Assembly (NCBI GenBank): GCA_030431945.1
Contig: JAUIIF010000006.1
Location: 1 to 25,289 of the forward strand
Reading direction: 5' to 3'
Source of the DNA: Bacteroidia bacterium
Lineage (GTDB): Bacteria; Bacteroidota; Bacteroidia; Chitinophagales; Saprospiraceae
Length of the DNA stretch: 25,289 nucleotides
Made by a program: the position numbers and the translations under genes. The notes under the pieces were generated by a model. That model did not search any database, was not told where the DNA came from, and worked only from the letters and a program-made list of their open reading frames with translations. Of the stretch, positions 15,344-22,695 are shown one piece after another; position 1 is the first letter of the stretch, and each line of letters starts with the position of its first letter.

Positions 15344-16633
15344 ATGTCTAATATTATCGACGGCCTGATGGGCATGCTTTCCAAAGAAATGATGGGCACC
15401 ATCAGCGACAAGCTTGGCGAAAACCAATCTGGCGTTAGTTCAGCCCTCGGCGGGTTGATTCCCTCTATCCTCGGTAGCCTGGTCACAAAAGCCGAAGGCG
15501 GCCGCGAAGGCTTCGGACCCATTTTCGACCTGATTAAAAACCAGGGCAGCAATTTTGATCTGGGAGGCCTCGTAGACCTTATCGGATCCGGCAACCTGGC
15601 GCATAACGACCCGCGCGATATTGGTGGAGGGCTCCTGGGCTCCCTGTTGGGCAGCAAAACCGGGGGACTCATCGATGCGGTCAGCAATATGTCGGGCATC
15701 GGTAAAAAATCTTCGTCTTCCCTACTTGGCATGGCGGCTCCATTCATCATGAGCTACCTGGCAAAGAAAATAAAGGGCGAGAAGATGGACGTGGGTGGCT
15801 TCATGTCCATGTTGCTCAGCCAGAAATCTTCCATTATGGGAGCTATTCCTGCCGTGCTTTCGAGCGTACTCGGCTTTGGTGGCCAGCCATCCGTGGCTGC
15901 AAGCAAGGTTAATAGTAGCTCCCGGGTACCCGCAGCCAGCACCAGTGGCGGCGGTATGGGTTTTTTACGCTGGTTGTTGCCGCTCCTGGCAGTTCTGTTA
16001 CTTGGGTACTTTGGCCTTAAGAGCTGTGGCTCTGACGTACAGGCGAATCTCAATGAAGCTGGCGAGGCAATGTCTACCGCCGCTACGGATGCTGCCGCAA
16101 AAGCAGAAGAAATGGCTACGGATGCCGCTGCAACCGCCAGTGACGCCATGGGCTCCCTGCAAGAAACGGCCAGCGGACTCTGGGCACGGGCACTTCCCGG
16201 TGGTGTAACTATTGAGGCCAATAAGGAAGGTGTGGAATACAGCCTGATCAATTTTATCGAGGGCAGTAACCCCGTAGATAAGACGACTTGGTTCAATTTT
16301 GATGCCCTGCGCTTCAAAACCGGCAGCGCCGAGCTTGACACTGAATATTCTACCCGTCAGATTGACAATATGGTTGCCGTGTTAAAGGCGTACCCTGCTG
16401 TTAACCTCAAAATTGGCGGGTACACCGACAGTGATGGCGAGGAAGCGATGAACATGACGCTGTCCCAGAAAAGAGCGGACGCCGTAAAAATGGCCATCAC
16501 GGCCAAAGGCATCGCTGCTGACCGGCTGGACGCAGAAGGCTACGGTGAACAACACCCCGTTTGCCCCGCCAATGACACGCCTGAGTGTAAGGCGCAGAAC
16601 CGCAGGATTGCAGCACGGGTCACCGCTAAATAA
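15344..16633 (+). CDS. DUF937 domain protein fused to a C-terminal OmpA domain
   Basis: A 429-residue protein. Residues 1 to about 175 are a DUF937-type domain with Gly/Ser-rich helical repeats (ALGGLIPSILGSLV, GGGLLGSLLG). One membrane helix lies at about 208-226 (RWLLPLLAVLLLGYFGL). An Ala/Glu-rich helical linker (about 230-280) is followed by an OmpA peptidoglycan-binding domain (about 315-429). That domain has GGYTDSDGEE at 358-367 and NRRIAARV at the end, the Asp and Arg expected to hold diaminopimelate, plus a likely disulfide C407-C415. There is no signal peptide, so DUF937 should face the cytoplasm and OmpA the periplasm, tying the inner membrane to the cell wall. The function of DUF937 is unknown. 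The gene stands alone and ends at a strong terminator. Confidence 0.88.
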   Translation: MSNIIDGLMGMLSKEMMGTISDKLGENQSGVSSALGGLIPSILGSLVTKAEGGREGFGPIFDLIKNQGSNFDLGGLVDLIGSGNLAHNDPRDIGGGLLGSLLGSKTGGLIDAVSNMSGIGKKSSSSLLGMAAPFIMSYLAKKIKGEKMDVGGFMSMLLSQKSSIMGAIPAVLSSVLGFGGQPSVAASKVNSSSRVPAASTSGGGMGFLRWLLPLLAVLLLGYFGLKSCGSDVQANLNEAGEAMSTAATDAAAKAEEMATDAAATASDAMGSLQETASGLWARALPGGVTIEANKEGVEYSLINFIEGSNPVDKTTWFNFDALRFKTGSAELDTEYSTRQIDNMVAVLKAYPAVNLKIGGYTDSDGEEAMNMTLSQKRADAVKMAITAKGIAADRLDAEGYGEQHPVCPANDTPECKAQNRRIAARVTAK

Positions 16634-16702
16634 TCAACTGCGCGTAAGCTAATTCCACGAGGGCATCGCCTTCAACCGCAATTAGTTCCCTGATATTTTT
16701 GG

Positions 16703-16762
16703 CATTCAGTAGTCATGTAGTGGGCAGTATCTGCCCGGACATTGACTACTGAATGTTTTTTT
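16703..16762 (+). terminator. Long branched terminator after the DUF937-OmpA gene
   Basis: The outer 13-bp perfect stem is CATTCAGTAGTCA (16703-16715) paired with TGACTACTGAATG (16743-16755). It encloses a second 6-bp hairpin GGGCAG-TAT-CTGCCC (16722-16736), and is followed by seven T and then eight G. It is larger than ordinary terminators and lies 69 bp after the stop codon. Confidence 0.75.
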
Positions 16763-16801
16763 GGGGGGGGAGGTAAAAACAAAAAGCTCAGCACGAGACT
16801 T

Positions 16802-16839
16802 ACACAAGAAAGCCCCGCCGGATCAAATCCAACGGGGCT
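16802..16839 (-). terminator. Terminator of the cold-shock gene
   Basis: On the minus strand a 13-bp stem AGCCCCGTTGGAT / ATCCGGCGGGGCT with two G-T pairs and loop TTG is followed by TTCTTGTGT. It lies 29 bp after the cold-shock stop codon. Confidence 0.8.
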
Positions 16840-16868
16840 GTTCTCTCTACGATAATTCGCGACCAGTA

Positions 16869-17060
16869 TCAGACGATACGGACGTTGACTGCTGACGGGC
16901 CTTTCTTGGTCTCTTCGACCTCGAAGCTTACTTTGTCACCTTCCCGGATATCGTCCTCAAGGCCGCTTACGTGAACAAACACGTCTTTGCTGCCATCTTC
17001 TGGGGCGATGAATCCGAAACCTTTGGTATCGTTGAAGAATTTTACGGTTCCTTCAATCAT
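16869..17060 (-). CDS. Cold-shock domain protein (CspA family)
   Basis: This 63-residue single-domain protein is an OB-fold RNA/DNA chaperone. The RNP1 motif is KGFGFI at 14-19 and RNP2 is VFVHVS at 27-32; the surrounding aromatic surface (F9, F10, F16, F18, F28, H30) is intact. Length and sequence are standard. Such proteins melt RNA secondary structure and some are constitutive rather than cold-induced. The leader looks short, about 25-30 nt after the -7 element, without room for the long thermosensing leader of E. coli cspA. The gene lies 141 bp after the histidine kinase on the same strand and has its own promoter and terminator, so it is a separate unit. Confidence 0.96.
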   Translation of the reverse strand: MIEGTVKFFNDTKGFGFIAPEDGSKDVFVHVSGLEDDIREGDKVSFEVEETKKGPSAVNVRIV

Positions 17061-17093
17061 TGTTTTTCAACTTTTAGGAAATTAAATAAAGAA

Positions 17094-17101
17094 CGAAGGT
17101 A
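17094..17101 (-). promoter_or_regulatory. Putative -7 element of the cold-shock gene
   Basis: TACCTTCG on the minus strand, 33 bp before the ATG, is one base from TAnnTTTG. No clean -33 TTG is seen. Confidence 0.45.
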
Positions 17102-17145
17102 GTCCTTATTCTACTGGCATAGCTTTTTATTTACAGCATCCTTAA

Positions 17146-17174
17146 TTTTTAACTGTCTGATAACGAGTTAAAAA
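17146..17174. repeat. AT-rich inverted repeat between kinase and cold-shock genes
   Basis: Perfect 9-bp arms TTTTTAACT (17146-17154) and AGTTAAAAA (17166-17174) enclose 11 bp. It lies 28 bp after the kinase stop codon and about 45 bp upstream of the cold-shock -7 element. It could be a weak AU-rich terminator for the kinase mRNA or an operator. Confidence 0.5.
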
Positions 17175-17201
17175 TGAGGCAATCAGGTAACAATCAGCAC
17201 T

Positions 17202-18677
17202 TTAAGGTGTCAGCGCAGCCGGGCGGGGAAGTTCAAAAATAAAACTTGTACCCTCCTTTACCCTGGTTTTAATTTCAATTCCCTGATTATGAAGCTCCAG
17301 AATCTTCTTCACAATGGCTAAACCGAGGCCTGCACCAACGTTCTTTCCCGCTGTTGTTCTGGCACCTTTACGGTACCGGTCAAAAATATAGGGCAGTTCC
17401 GCTTCGGGAATACCCGGCCCCGTATCCGCAACACTGATCCTTACGTTATGGCGATCGGCGACTAAGCCAATTGTCACCCTGCCACCGGCAGGGGTGAACT
17501 TCAGGGCGTTATCCACCAGGTTCTGGAGTACCCGCTCGACTAACCCGAGATCGGCAAAAATGCGCGGCAGGTCTTCCGGGCGGTCAACGGTAATGGTAAT
17601 ATGCTTACTGGCGGCCAGTACACTAAATTTCTGAGCGACGTCCTGCGCCAACTCTCCCACGCTGAATACCTCCTTCTGGGGTTCGATTTGCCTGGCCTCC
17701 AACTTTGAATATTCGAAAAGCTGGCTAATCAACCCGGAAAGCCGTTCGGAGCTGTTCAGAATGGTTGTCAGGTGACGTTTTCGTTCTGCACCTGACGTGG
17801 TATCGTTTTTCATAATCAGCGTTTCCACGAAGCCCTGGATGATGGCCAGCGGGGTCCGCAAGTCATGGCTGATATTTGCAATCAGCTCCCTGCGCAGTTT
17901 ATCCAATGACTTCATTTCTGCAATGTGAGTGCTTATTCTCGACGCCATGGCGTTGAAGGTATGGCCCACCACGGCAAACTCTCCCCGGTTCGCCGTGTCA
18001 ACCCTGGCTGCGTAGTCTCCCTCCTGAAAGCGCAAGACGGCAGTTTCAATACGTCTCAGGTTTCGCGTCAGGTAGCGCACCGCCAGCAGGCTCATCAGGA
18101 AAGCAGCCAGCAGGCTGAGGAAAAACAGATTTTTGCCTAATCTGAAGGCGTAGGAGGTGGCCAGCGGCCCCGCTACTAAAGCCTGCTCTTCACCGCTGAG
18201 AATAATGTAGGCATAGCCCTCCAGCTTACCCAGTGAATCCCTTATTTCTGCTGCAGAAAAAATGTTCTTCTTATCAGGATGTCTCGGATCGTCGCCTTTA
18301 ATAAAAGGTCTTTCCCCCGCCGGTGCCGCAATGAACGTCTTGACCGGCGTCAGGTCCACTTTATCCAGTACAACCCGCTTGTACGGCGCTACGTACGTTA
18401 TGATGTCACCGTTTGGCTCCAACAGGTAAACCTCTACGCTGGGGTTAATCACCATCATGGATTGCATGATCTTCTGCACCTGGCTGGTATCTACCGCGCC
18501 ATTGACCAGCGGTTTAACTTCCTGTACGGTATGCTCCGCAATGCCGCCGTACAACTGCTGGTTCATCTCGGCCAGGTAGTCTTCGCTGACGTAGGAAGAA
18601 ACGACCACGTAGGCAGCTCCTACGAGCAGCAGCAGAACCAGCAATAAACCGCTGAACTTTAAGAATAATCTGTTCAT
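17202..18677 (-). CDS. Membrane sensor histidine kinase
   Basis: The 491-residue kinase has a first membrane helix at about 8-29 and a periplasmic sensor region of about 150 residues. A second helix lies at about 184-200 and a HAMP linker follows (about 200-255). The HisKA domain carries H271 in ANISHDLRTPLA. The ATPase domain has N-box NLVDNALKFT, G1 DTGPGIPEAELPYIFDRYRKG and G2 GAGLGLAIVKK. It autophosphorylates H271 and passes phosphate to a response regulator. No regulator is adjacent; an OmpR-type regulator of matching class lies alone at 949-1656. It follows miaA by 111 bp on the same strand and may be read from the trp-miaA transcript or from its own promoter. Confidence 0.95.
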   Translation of the reverse strand: MNRLFLKFSGLLLVLLLLVGAAYVVVSSYVSEDYLAEMNQQLYGGIAEHTVQEVKPLVNGAVDTSQVQKIMQSMMVINPSVEVYLLEPNGDIITYVAPYKRVVLDKVDLTPVKTFIAAPAGERPFIKGDDPRHPDKKNIFSAAEIRDSLGKLEGYAYIILSGEEQALVAGPLATSYAFRLGKNLFFLSLLAAFLMSLLAVRYLTRNLRRIETAVLRFQEGDYAARVDTANRGEFAVVGHTFNAMASRISTHIAEMKSLDKLRRELIANISHDLRTPLAIIQGFVETLIMKNDTTSGAERKRHLTTILNSSERLSGLISQLFEYSKLEARQIEPQKEVFSVGELAQDVAQKFSVLAASKHITITVDRPEDLPRIFADLGLVERVLQNLVDNALKFTPAGGRVTIGLVADRHNVRISVADTGPGIPEAELPYIFDRYRKGARTTAGKNVGAGLGLAIVKKILELHNQGIEIKTRVKEGTSFIFELPRPAALTP

Positions 18678-18788
18678 AATACATTTCCTGAGCCCCCGTG
18701 AAACTAGTGGCTTTACCGCAAAGCAGAACCAGAAGGTGGCCCTTCGGTAAGTATGCGACGTATAAGGCGTTATTATCTGGTCGGCCGC

Positions 18789-19679
18789 TTACGTTGTGCG
18801 GTTAAGTTGCGCCAGCAACTCTCCGGGGGAGTTAACGGGAGCGTACTGATCTCCCCGGCCAAACCAGGTTACCTGTCTTTTTGCGTAGCGGCGGCTGTTG
18901 CGTTTGATCAGTTCCACGGCCCGGTCTCGCCCGTAGTCGCCCGCAAAGTAAGGCCACCACTCCTGGTAGCCCACCGTCTGTAAGGCGGGGAGGTCGCGCA
19001 AGGGGTAAAGGCGCCGGGCTTCTTCCTCCAGGCCGCGGTCCAGCATCAGGTCCACCCGCAGATTTATCCGCTCATAAAGGGCCGCCCGTGGCGGATGCGT
19101 GCGAAAATAGACGCTGGTAAAGGGGCGTGGAGGCCGCTGCCCCAAAAAAGAGGAATAAGGCTGCCCACTGCTGTAACAAACCTGAAGAGCACGTTCCAGG
19201 CGTCTTCCATTCTGCTGGTCTACCGTAGCAAAATAGTGTGGGTCCAGGCGGGACAATTCGGCCTGGAGTCCGGCAAGTCCCTGCTCCGCTACTAATCTTT
19301 GCACCTGCGTCCGCGCCTGCTCCGTTACTTCCGGAAACTTGTCCAGCCCTTCGCATAATGCCCGCAGGTACAGGCCACTCCCCCCCACCAGTACCAGACG
19401 GTCGTGCCCCTGAAACAAGGTGGCCAGGCGGGCCAATGCTTCTTCCGCAAAACGGCCGGCCGTAAGGGGGTCTTGTACGCTGCGATCGGCAATAAAATGA
19501 TGGGGTGCTGCCGCCAGTTCTTCCGGCTCGGGCCGCGCATTACCAATTTTCATTTCCCGGTAAAACTGCCGACTATCACCACTGATAATTTCCGTACCGA
19601 AGTGCCGGGCCACCGCAAGGGCCAGCGACGTTTTGCCGGAGGCCGTGGGACCGCCGATGACAATGAGTTGTTTGGTCAA
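18789..19679 (-). CDS. miaA: tRNA dimethylallyltransferase
   Basis: The enzyme transfers a dimethylallyl group to N6 of A37 in tRNAs that read codons starting with U, which stabilises codon pairing and reading frame. It has the P-loop GGPTASGKT at 9-17, DSRQFYREM near 35-43, a GGSGLYLRAL block and a C-terminal TVGYQEW, all MiaA hallmarks. There is no ATG at the right place. TTG at 19679 gives 296 residues and the standard MTKQLIVIGGPTASGKT beginning. A further TTG at 19724 would add 15 residues and leave 19 bp to trpA. It ends the trp block on the same strand, without an obvious terminator in between. It contains one exact copy of the dispersed motif. Confidence 0.94.
   Translation of the reverse strand: MTKQLIVIGGPTASGKTSLALAVARHFGTEIISGDSRQFYREMKIGNARPEPEELAAAPHHFIADRSVQDPLTAGRFAEEALARLATLFQGHDRLVLVGGSGLYLRALCEGLDKFPEVTEQARTQVQRLVAEQGLAGLQAELSRLDPHYFATVDQQNGRRLERALQVCYSSGQPYSSFLGQRPPRPFTSVYFRTHPPRAALYERINLRVDLMLDRGLEEEARRLYPLRDLPALQTVGYQEWWPYFAGDYGRDRAVELIKRNSRRYAKRQVTWFGRGDQYAPVNSPGELLAQLNRTT
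19298..19317 (+). repeat. Dispersed motif copy 6 (inside miaA)
   Basis: Exact CACCTGCGNNCGCGCC with NN = TC on the plus strand, opposite to miaA, and preceded by TTTG. On the coding strand it encodes ARTQVQ. Confidence 0.6.
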
Positions 19680-19743
19680 AGCAGCTGGATTATAAGTAAG
19701 TAAATACCCTTCGTCGGGGCGCAAGCAAGCGGACCGGCCCGGC

Positions 19744-20526
19744 CTAGCTTACGGGCTCCAGAATCCCCTCTACGAAGCGCTTCGTGGCAGCGGCAACATC
19801 CTCTTCCCCCTTCAGGGCCCGAATAAAGGCACTTCCAATGATGGCACCGTTGGCGTAATGGCAGGCGGTTCGGAAACTCGTCGCATCACTGATGCCGAAG
19901 CCAATCAGTTTGGGCTGTGGCAGATCCAAAGCTGCGATGCGGGCAAAGTAAGCCTTCTGGGTGTCAGTAATCCCGCCACTCTTTCCGGTAATACTACTGC
20001 TGGAAACGACGTAGATGAAGCCCGTGCTGAGGGTCCCGATTTTAGCAATTCGTTCGTCGCTGGTCTGCGGAGTGATGAGGAAGGTCACCTGCAGGTCGTG
20101 GGCCTCGGCGATGGCCCGGAACTCCTGCTCGTATTCGTAAACGGGTAAATCCGGAAGGATTAAACCGTCCACACCCGCCTCCCTGGCCGCCCGGACGAAC
20201 CGTTCGGGACCGTACTGCATGACCTGATTATAGTACCCCATCAGGACCAGCGGAATTTCCGTTGCCCGCCGGGCTTCCGCTAACTGGGCAAACAGGATAT
20301 CCAGGGTCATCCCGTTCCTGAGGGCTGCCATGCTGGACTGCTGAATCGTTTCCCCGTCCGCCATCGGGTCGGAATAAGGAACGCCTACTTCGATCAAATC
20401 GGCTCCGGCATCCGCCAGGCTGCGAATGATGGTCACCGTGCTGCTGAGTTGCGGGTAGCCTGCCGTAAAGTATACGTTGAGCAGGTCCTGCTTTTTGGTA
20501 TTGAAAAGATGGGTAAGCCGATTCAT
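19744..20526 (-). CDS. trpA: Tryptophan synthase alpha chain
   Basis: This 260-residue TIM-barrel subunit cleaves indole-3-glycerol phosphate to indole and glyceraldehyde 3-phosphate and passes indole to TrpB. The catalytic acids are E46 in LIEVGVPYSDP and D57 in MADG, spaced as E49 and D60 in the Salmonella enzyme. The phosphate-binding loops around GFIYVVSSSSITGKSG and GFGISDATSF are present. Length is normal. It lies 221 bp after trpB, an unusually wide gap for this pair, and that gap is rich in palindromes. It is followed by miaA after 19-64 bp, depending on the miaA start. Confidence 0.97.
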   Translation of the reverse strand: MNRLTHLFNTKKQDLLNVYFTAGYPQLSSTVTIIRSLADAGADLIEVGVPYSDPMADGETIQQSSMAALRNGMTLDILFAQLAEARRATEIPLVLMGYYNQVMQYGPERFVRAAREAGVDGLILPDLPVYEYEQEFRAIAEAHDLQVTFLITPQTSDERIAKIGTLSTGFIYVVSSSSITGKSGGITDTQKAYFARIAALDLPQPKLIGFGISDATSFRTACHYANGAIIGSAFIRALKGEEDVAAATKRFVEGILEPVS

Positions 20527-20747
20527 AAAGAGAAGAATAAATTTTAAAAAAATAAGGCTACTGGGTAGGGCCCGGGTACTTCCTAAGCGCCTAAGTTTGG
20601 CGGCCGGCAGTACGGTGTGGGCAGGGTCCTCGTCTTGGAAGCCGCCGGGAGGCCTGACCGCTCTACCCTACCCCCCGGCAGCGCTGCCGGCTCATTCCTC
20701 GCGTTACGGCCGGCGTGCGGGCAATTGCCCTGAAGGCTGGTGTACCG
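20527..20747. repeat. Palindrome-rich spacer between trpB and trpA
   Basis: The 221 bp holds the perfect palindromes CCGGCAGCGCTGCCGG (near 20676-20691) and GGGCAATTGCCC (near 20719-20730). Complementary segments GGGTAGGG (near 20564) and CCCTACCC (near 20665) lie about 100 bp apart and could form a long-range stem. No reading frame or remnant of a trp gene was recognised. It may be an inserted repeat element or an mRNA processing region. Confidence 0.55.
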
Positions 20748-21953
20748 CTATTCTTCCGGCAGGCGGTCCAGGTAAGAGGTAAATGCCGCCAGGTCTTTAT
20801 CGCCCCGGCCGGAAAGACACACTACGATGACGTCATCCTTACCGTATTCCATTTGGTCCAGGGCGGAGAAGGCATGAGCGGTTTCCAGGGCGGGGATGAT
20901 GCCTTCCGTCCTGGCCGTAAAGAGCGCTGCCGCCAGGGCATCCTCATCGGTAACGCTGATGGCTTCGGCGCGCTTGGAGTCGATCAGGAAGGCGTGTAAA
21001 GGCCCGATGCCCGGATAATCCAACCCGGCGGAGATGCTGTAGGGCTCGATTACCTGTCCGTCTTCCGTCTGCATCAGTAAGGTCCGGGAGCCATGAATGA
21101 TGCCTTCGGTACCGAGCACGGACGTTGCAGCCGACTCTCCGGAGTCGATACCGAGGCCGGCAGCTTCGACGGCCACCAGCCGTACCCGGTCGTCATTCAG
21201 GTAATGGTAGAAGGCCCCGGCGGCATTGCTGCCGCCGCCGACGCAGGCGACGATGGCATCCGGATAATCCCGGCCTACCTGTTCCTGCAGCTGCCATTTC
21301 ATTTCCTCGGAAATTACGGACTGAAAGCGGGCCACCATGTCCGGATAAGGGTGCGGGCCAACGACAGAGCCGATGATGTAGTGGGTGTCTTCCGGATTGT
21401 TGATCCAATCCCGGATGGCTTCGTTGGTGGCGTCCTTCAGCGTCCGGGAGCCACTTTTGGCGGGGCGGACTTCCGCACCGAGCATGCGCATACGGGCAAC
21501 GTTGGGCGCCTGGCGGGCAATGTCCACTTCTCCCATGTAGACGATGCATTCCAGCCCGACCAGAGCGCAGACGGTTGCCGTCGCCACGCCGTGTTGTCCC
21601 GCGCCGGTTTCCGCAATGATCCGCTTTTTGCCCAAACGCTGGGCTACAAGAATCTGACCGATGGTGTTATTGATCTTATGGGCCCCCGTGTGGTTCAGGT
21701 CTTCCCGTTTCAGGTAGATGTTGGTCCCGTAGTGCGCACTCATCCGCTTGGCGTAATACAGGGGGCTCGGGCGACCGACATAATCCTTCAGCAGGGCGTC
21801 AAACTCCTGTTTGAAGTCGGGGTCTGCCGTCATTTCCCGGTACCTGGTCCGCAGTTCTTCCACGTTCGGATGCAGCATCTCAGGAATATAAGCGCCACCA
21901 AAGCGGCCGTAATAGCCACGTTCATCAACGTCGATTTGAAGATTTTTTGTCAT
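20748..21953 (-). CDS. trpB: Tryptophan synthase beta chain
   Basis: This 401-residue PLP enzyme condenses indole with serine to make tryptophan. The PLP lysine is K93 in HTGAHKINN, with E and Q residues in IAETGAGQHGVA, and GGGSNAAGAF as the phosphate-binding loop. The sequence is the TrpB1 type that works with TrpA. It directly follows trpG (94 bp apart); the genes usually found between them, trpD, trpC and trpF, are absent. A copy of the dispersed motif lies 45 bp before the ATG, in the gap where those genes would be expected. Confidence 0.97.
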   Translation of the reverse strand: MTKNLQIDVDERGYYGRFGGAYIPEMLHPNVEELRTRYREMTADPDFKQEFDALLKDYVGRPSPLYYAKRMSAHYGTNIYLKREDLNHTGAHKINNTIGQILVAQRLGKKRIIAETGAGQHGVATATVCALVGLECIVYMGEVDIARQAPNVARMRMLGAEVRPAKSGSRTLKDATNEAIRDWINNPEDTHYIIGSVVGPHPYPDMVARFQSVISEEMKWQLQEQVGRDYPDAIVACVGGGSNAAGAFYHYLNDDRVRLVAVEAAGLGIDSGESAATSVLGTEGIIHGSRTLLMQTEDGQVIEPYSISAGLDYPGIGPLHAFLIDSKRAEAISVTDEDALAAALFTARTEGIIPALETAHAFSALDQMEYGKDDVIVVCLSGRGDKDLAAFTSYLDRLPEE

Positions 21954-21997
21954 GGTATAATCGTTGAGGTTGGGTATAAAAAATTGGCAGAAAGTAA

Positions 21998-22017
21998 GGG
22001 CGCGGCCGCAGGTGCGG
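21998..22017 (-). repeat. Dispersed motif copy 7 (trpG-trpB junction)
   Basis: Exact CACCTGCGNNCGCGCC with NN = GC, read on the minus strand in the same direction as the trp genes, between the trpG stop and trpB start. Confidence 0.75.
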
Positions 22018-22047
22018 GGTAAGGCACGGAGTAGCCGGCAAGTAACC

Positions 22048-22638
22048 TTATTGCGCTACCGCTGCACTTACGTAGTTCAGGACGTTCCGAATAATAAGCC
22101 TGCCGTGCTCCGTCATTATGCTCTCCGGGTGAAACTGAACGCCAAAGATCGGAAAGGTCCGGTGCTGTAAAGCCATGATACCGCCATATTCTCCCGTAGC
22201 GGTAACCTCAAGCTCCTCCGGCATCGTTGCCGGGTCAATAACCCAGCTGTGGTACCTTCCGGCATTGAATTTTTCGGGCACTCCGGCGAATAGTACGTCG
22301 TCCTTTCTGGTCCGGGTCATTTCCGTTTCCACGCCGTGGTGGACCTCTTCCAGGTTGATCAGGCTTGCTCCGAAGGCTGCTCCGATGGCCTGGTGGCCGA
22401 GGCAAACGCCTAAAATGGCTTTTTCCGTGGCGTAGCGCTTGATCAGGTCCGGCATGATGCCGGCTTCCTGCGGGATGCCGGGGCCGGGGGAAAGTACAAT
22501 CAGGTCGTATTCCGCTACGTCGTCCAGACTGATCTCGTCGTTGCGGAAGACCGCAACATCCTGCCCCGTTTCCTCCTCGATGTACTGCACGAGATTGTAG
22601 GTAAAGGAGTCGTAATTGTCCAGGATTAATATTTTCAT
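22048..22638 (-). CDS. trpG: Anthranilate synthase component II (glutamine amidotransferase)
   Basis: The 196-residue class I amidotransferase supplies ammonia from glutamine to TrpE. The catalytic triad is C79 in LGVCLGHQ, H170 and E172 in VQFHPES; the oxyanion loop is LSPGPG near 49-54. There is no fusion to TrpD, unlike in many proteobacteria. It could also serve aminodeoxychorismate synthase for folate, as in B. subtilis, but its position directly after trpE favours tryptophan. The gap to trpE is 57 bp. Confidence 0.96.
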   Translation of the reverse strand: MKILILDNYDSFTYNLVQYIEEETGQDVAVFRNDEISLDDVAEYDLIVLSPGPGIPQEAGIMPDLIKRYATEKAILGVCLGHQAIGAAFGASLINLEEVHHGVETEMTRTRKDDVLFAGVPEKFNAGRYHSWVIDPATMPEELEVTATGEYGGIMALQHRTFPIFGVQFHPESIMTEHGRLIIRNVLNYVSAAVAQ

Positions 22639-22695
22639 CAGTAGTTCATTAGGGCCGCCACCTGATGGTAACGGCGGGTAAATCAGGCTAAACAG

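Noticed and set aside
16590..16615. Near match to the dispersed motif in the DUF937-OmpA gene (GGCGCAGAACCGCAGG)
   Set aside because: Central spacing is two bases too long and a fixed base differs, so it was not counted.
21093..22022. 309-codon plus-strand ORF opposite trpB
   Set aside because: A shadow of trpB on the other strand, whose PLP site and full-length match are clear.
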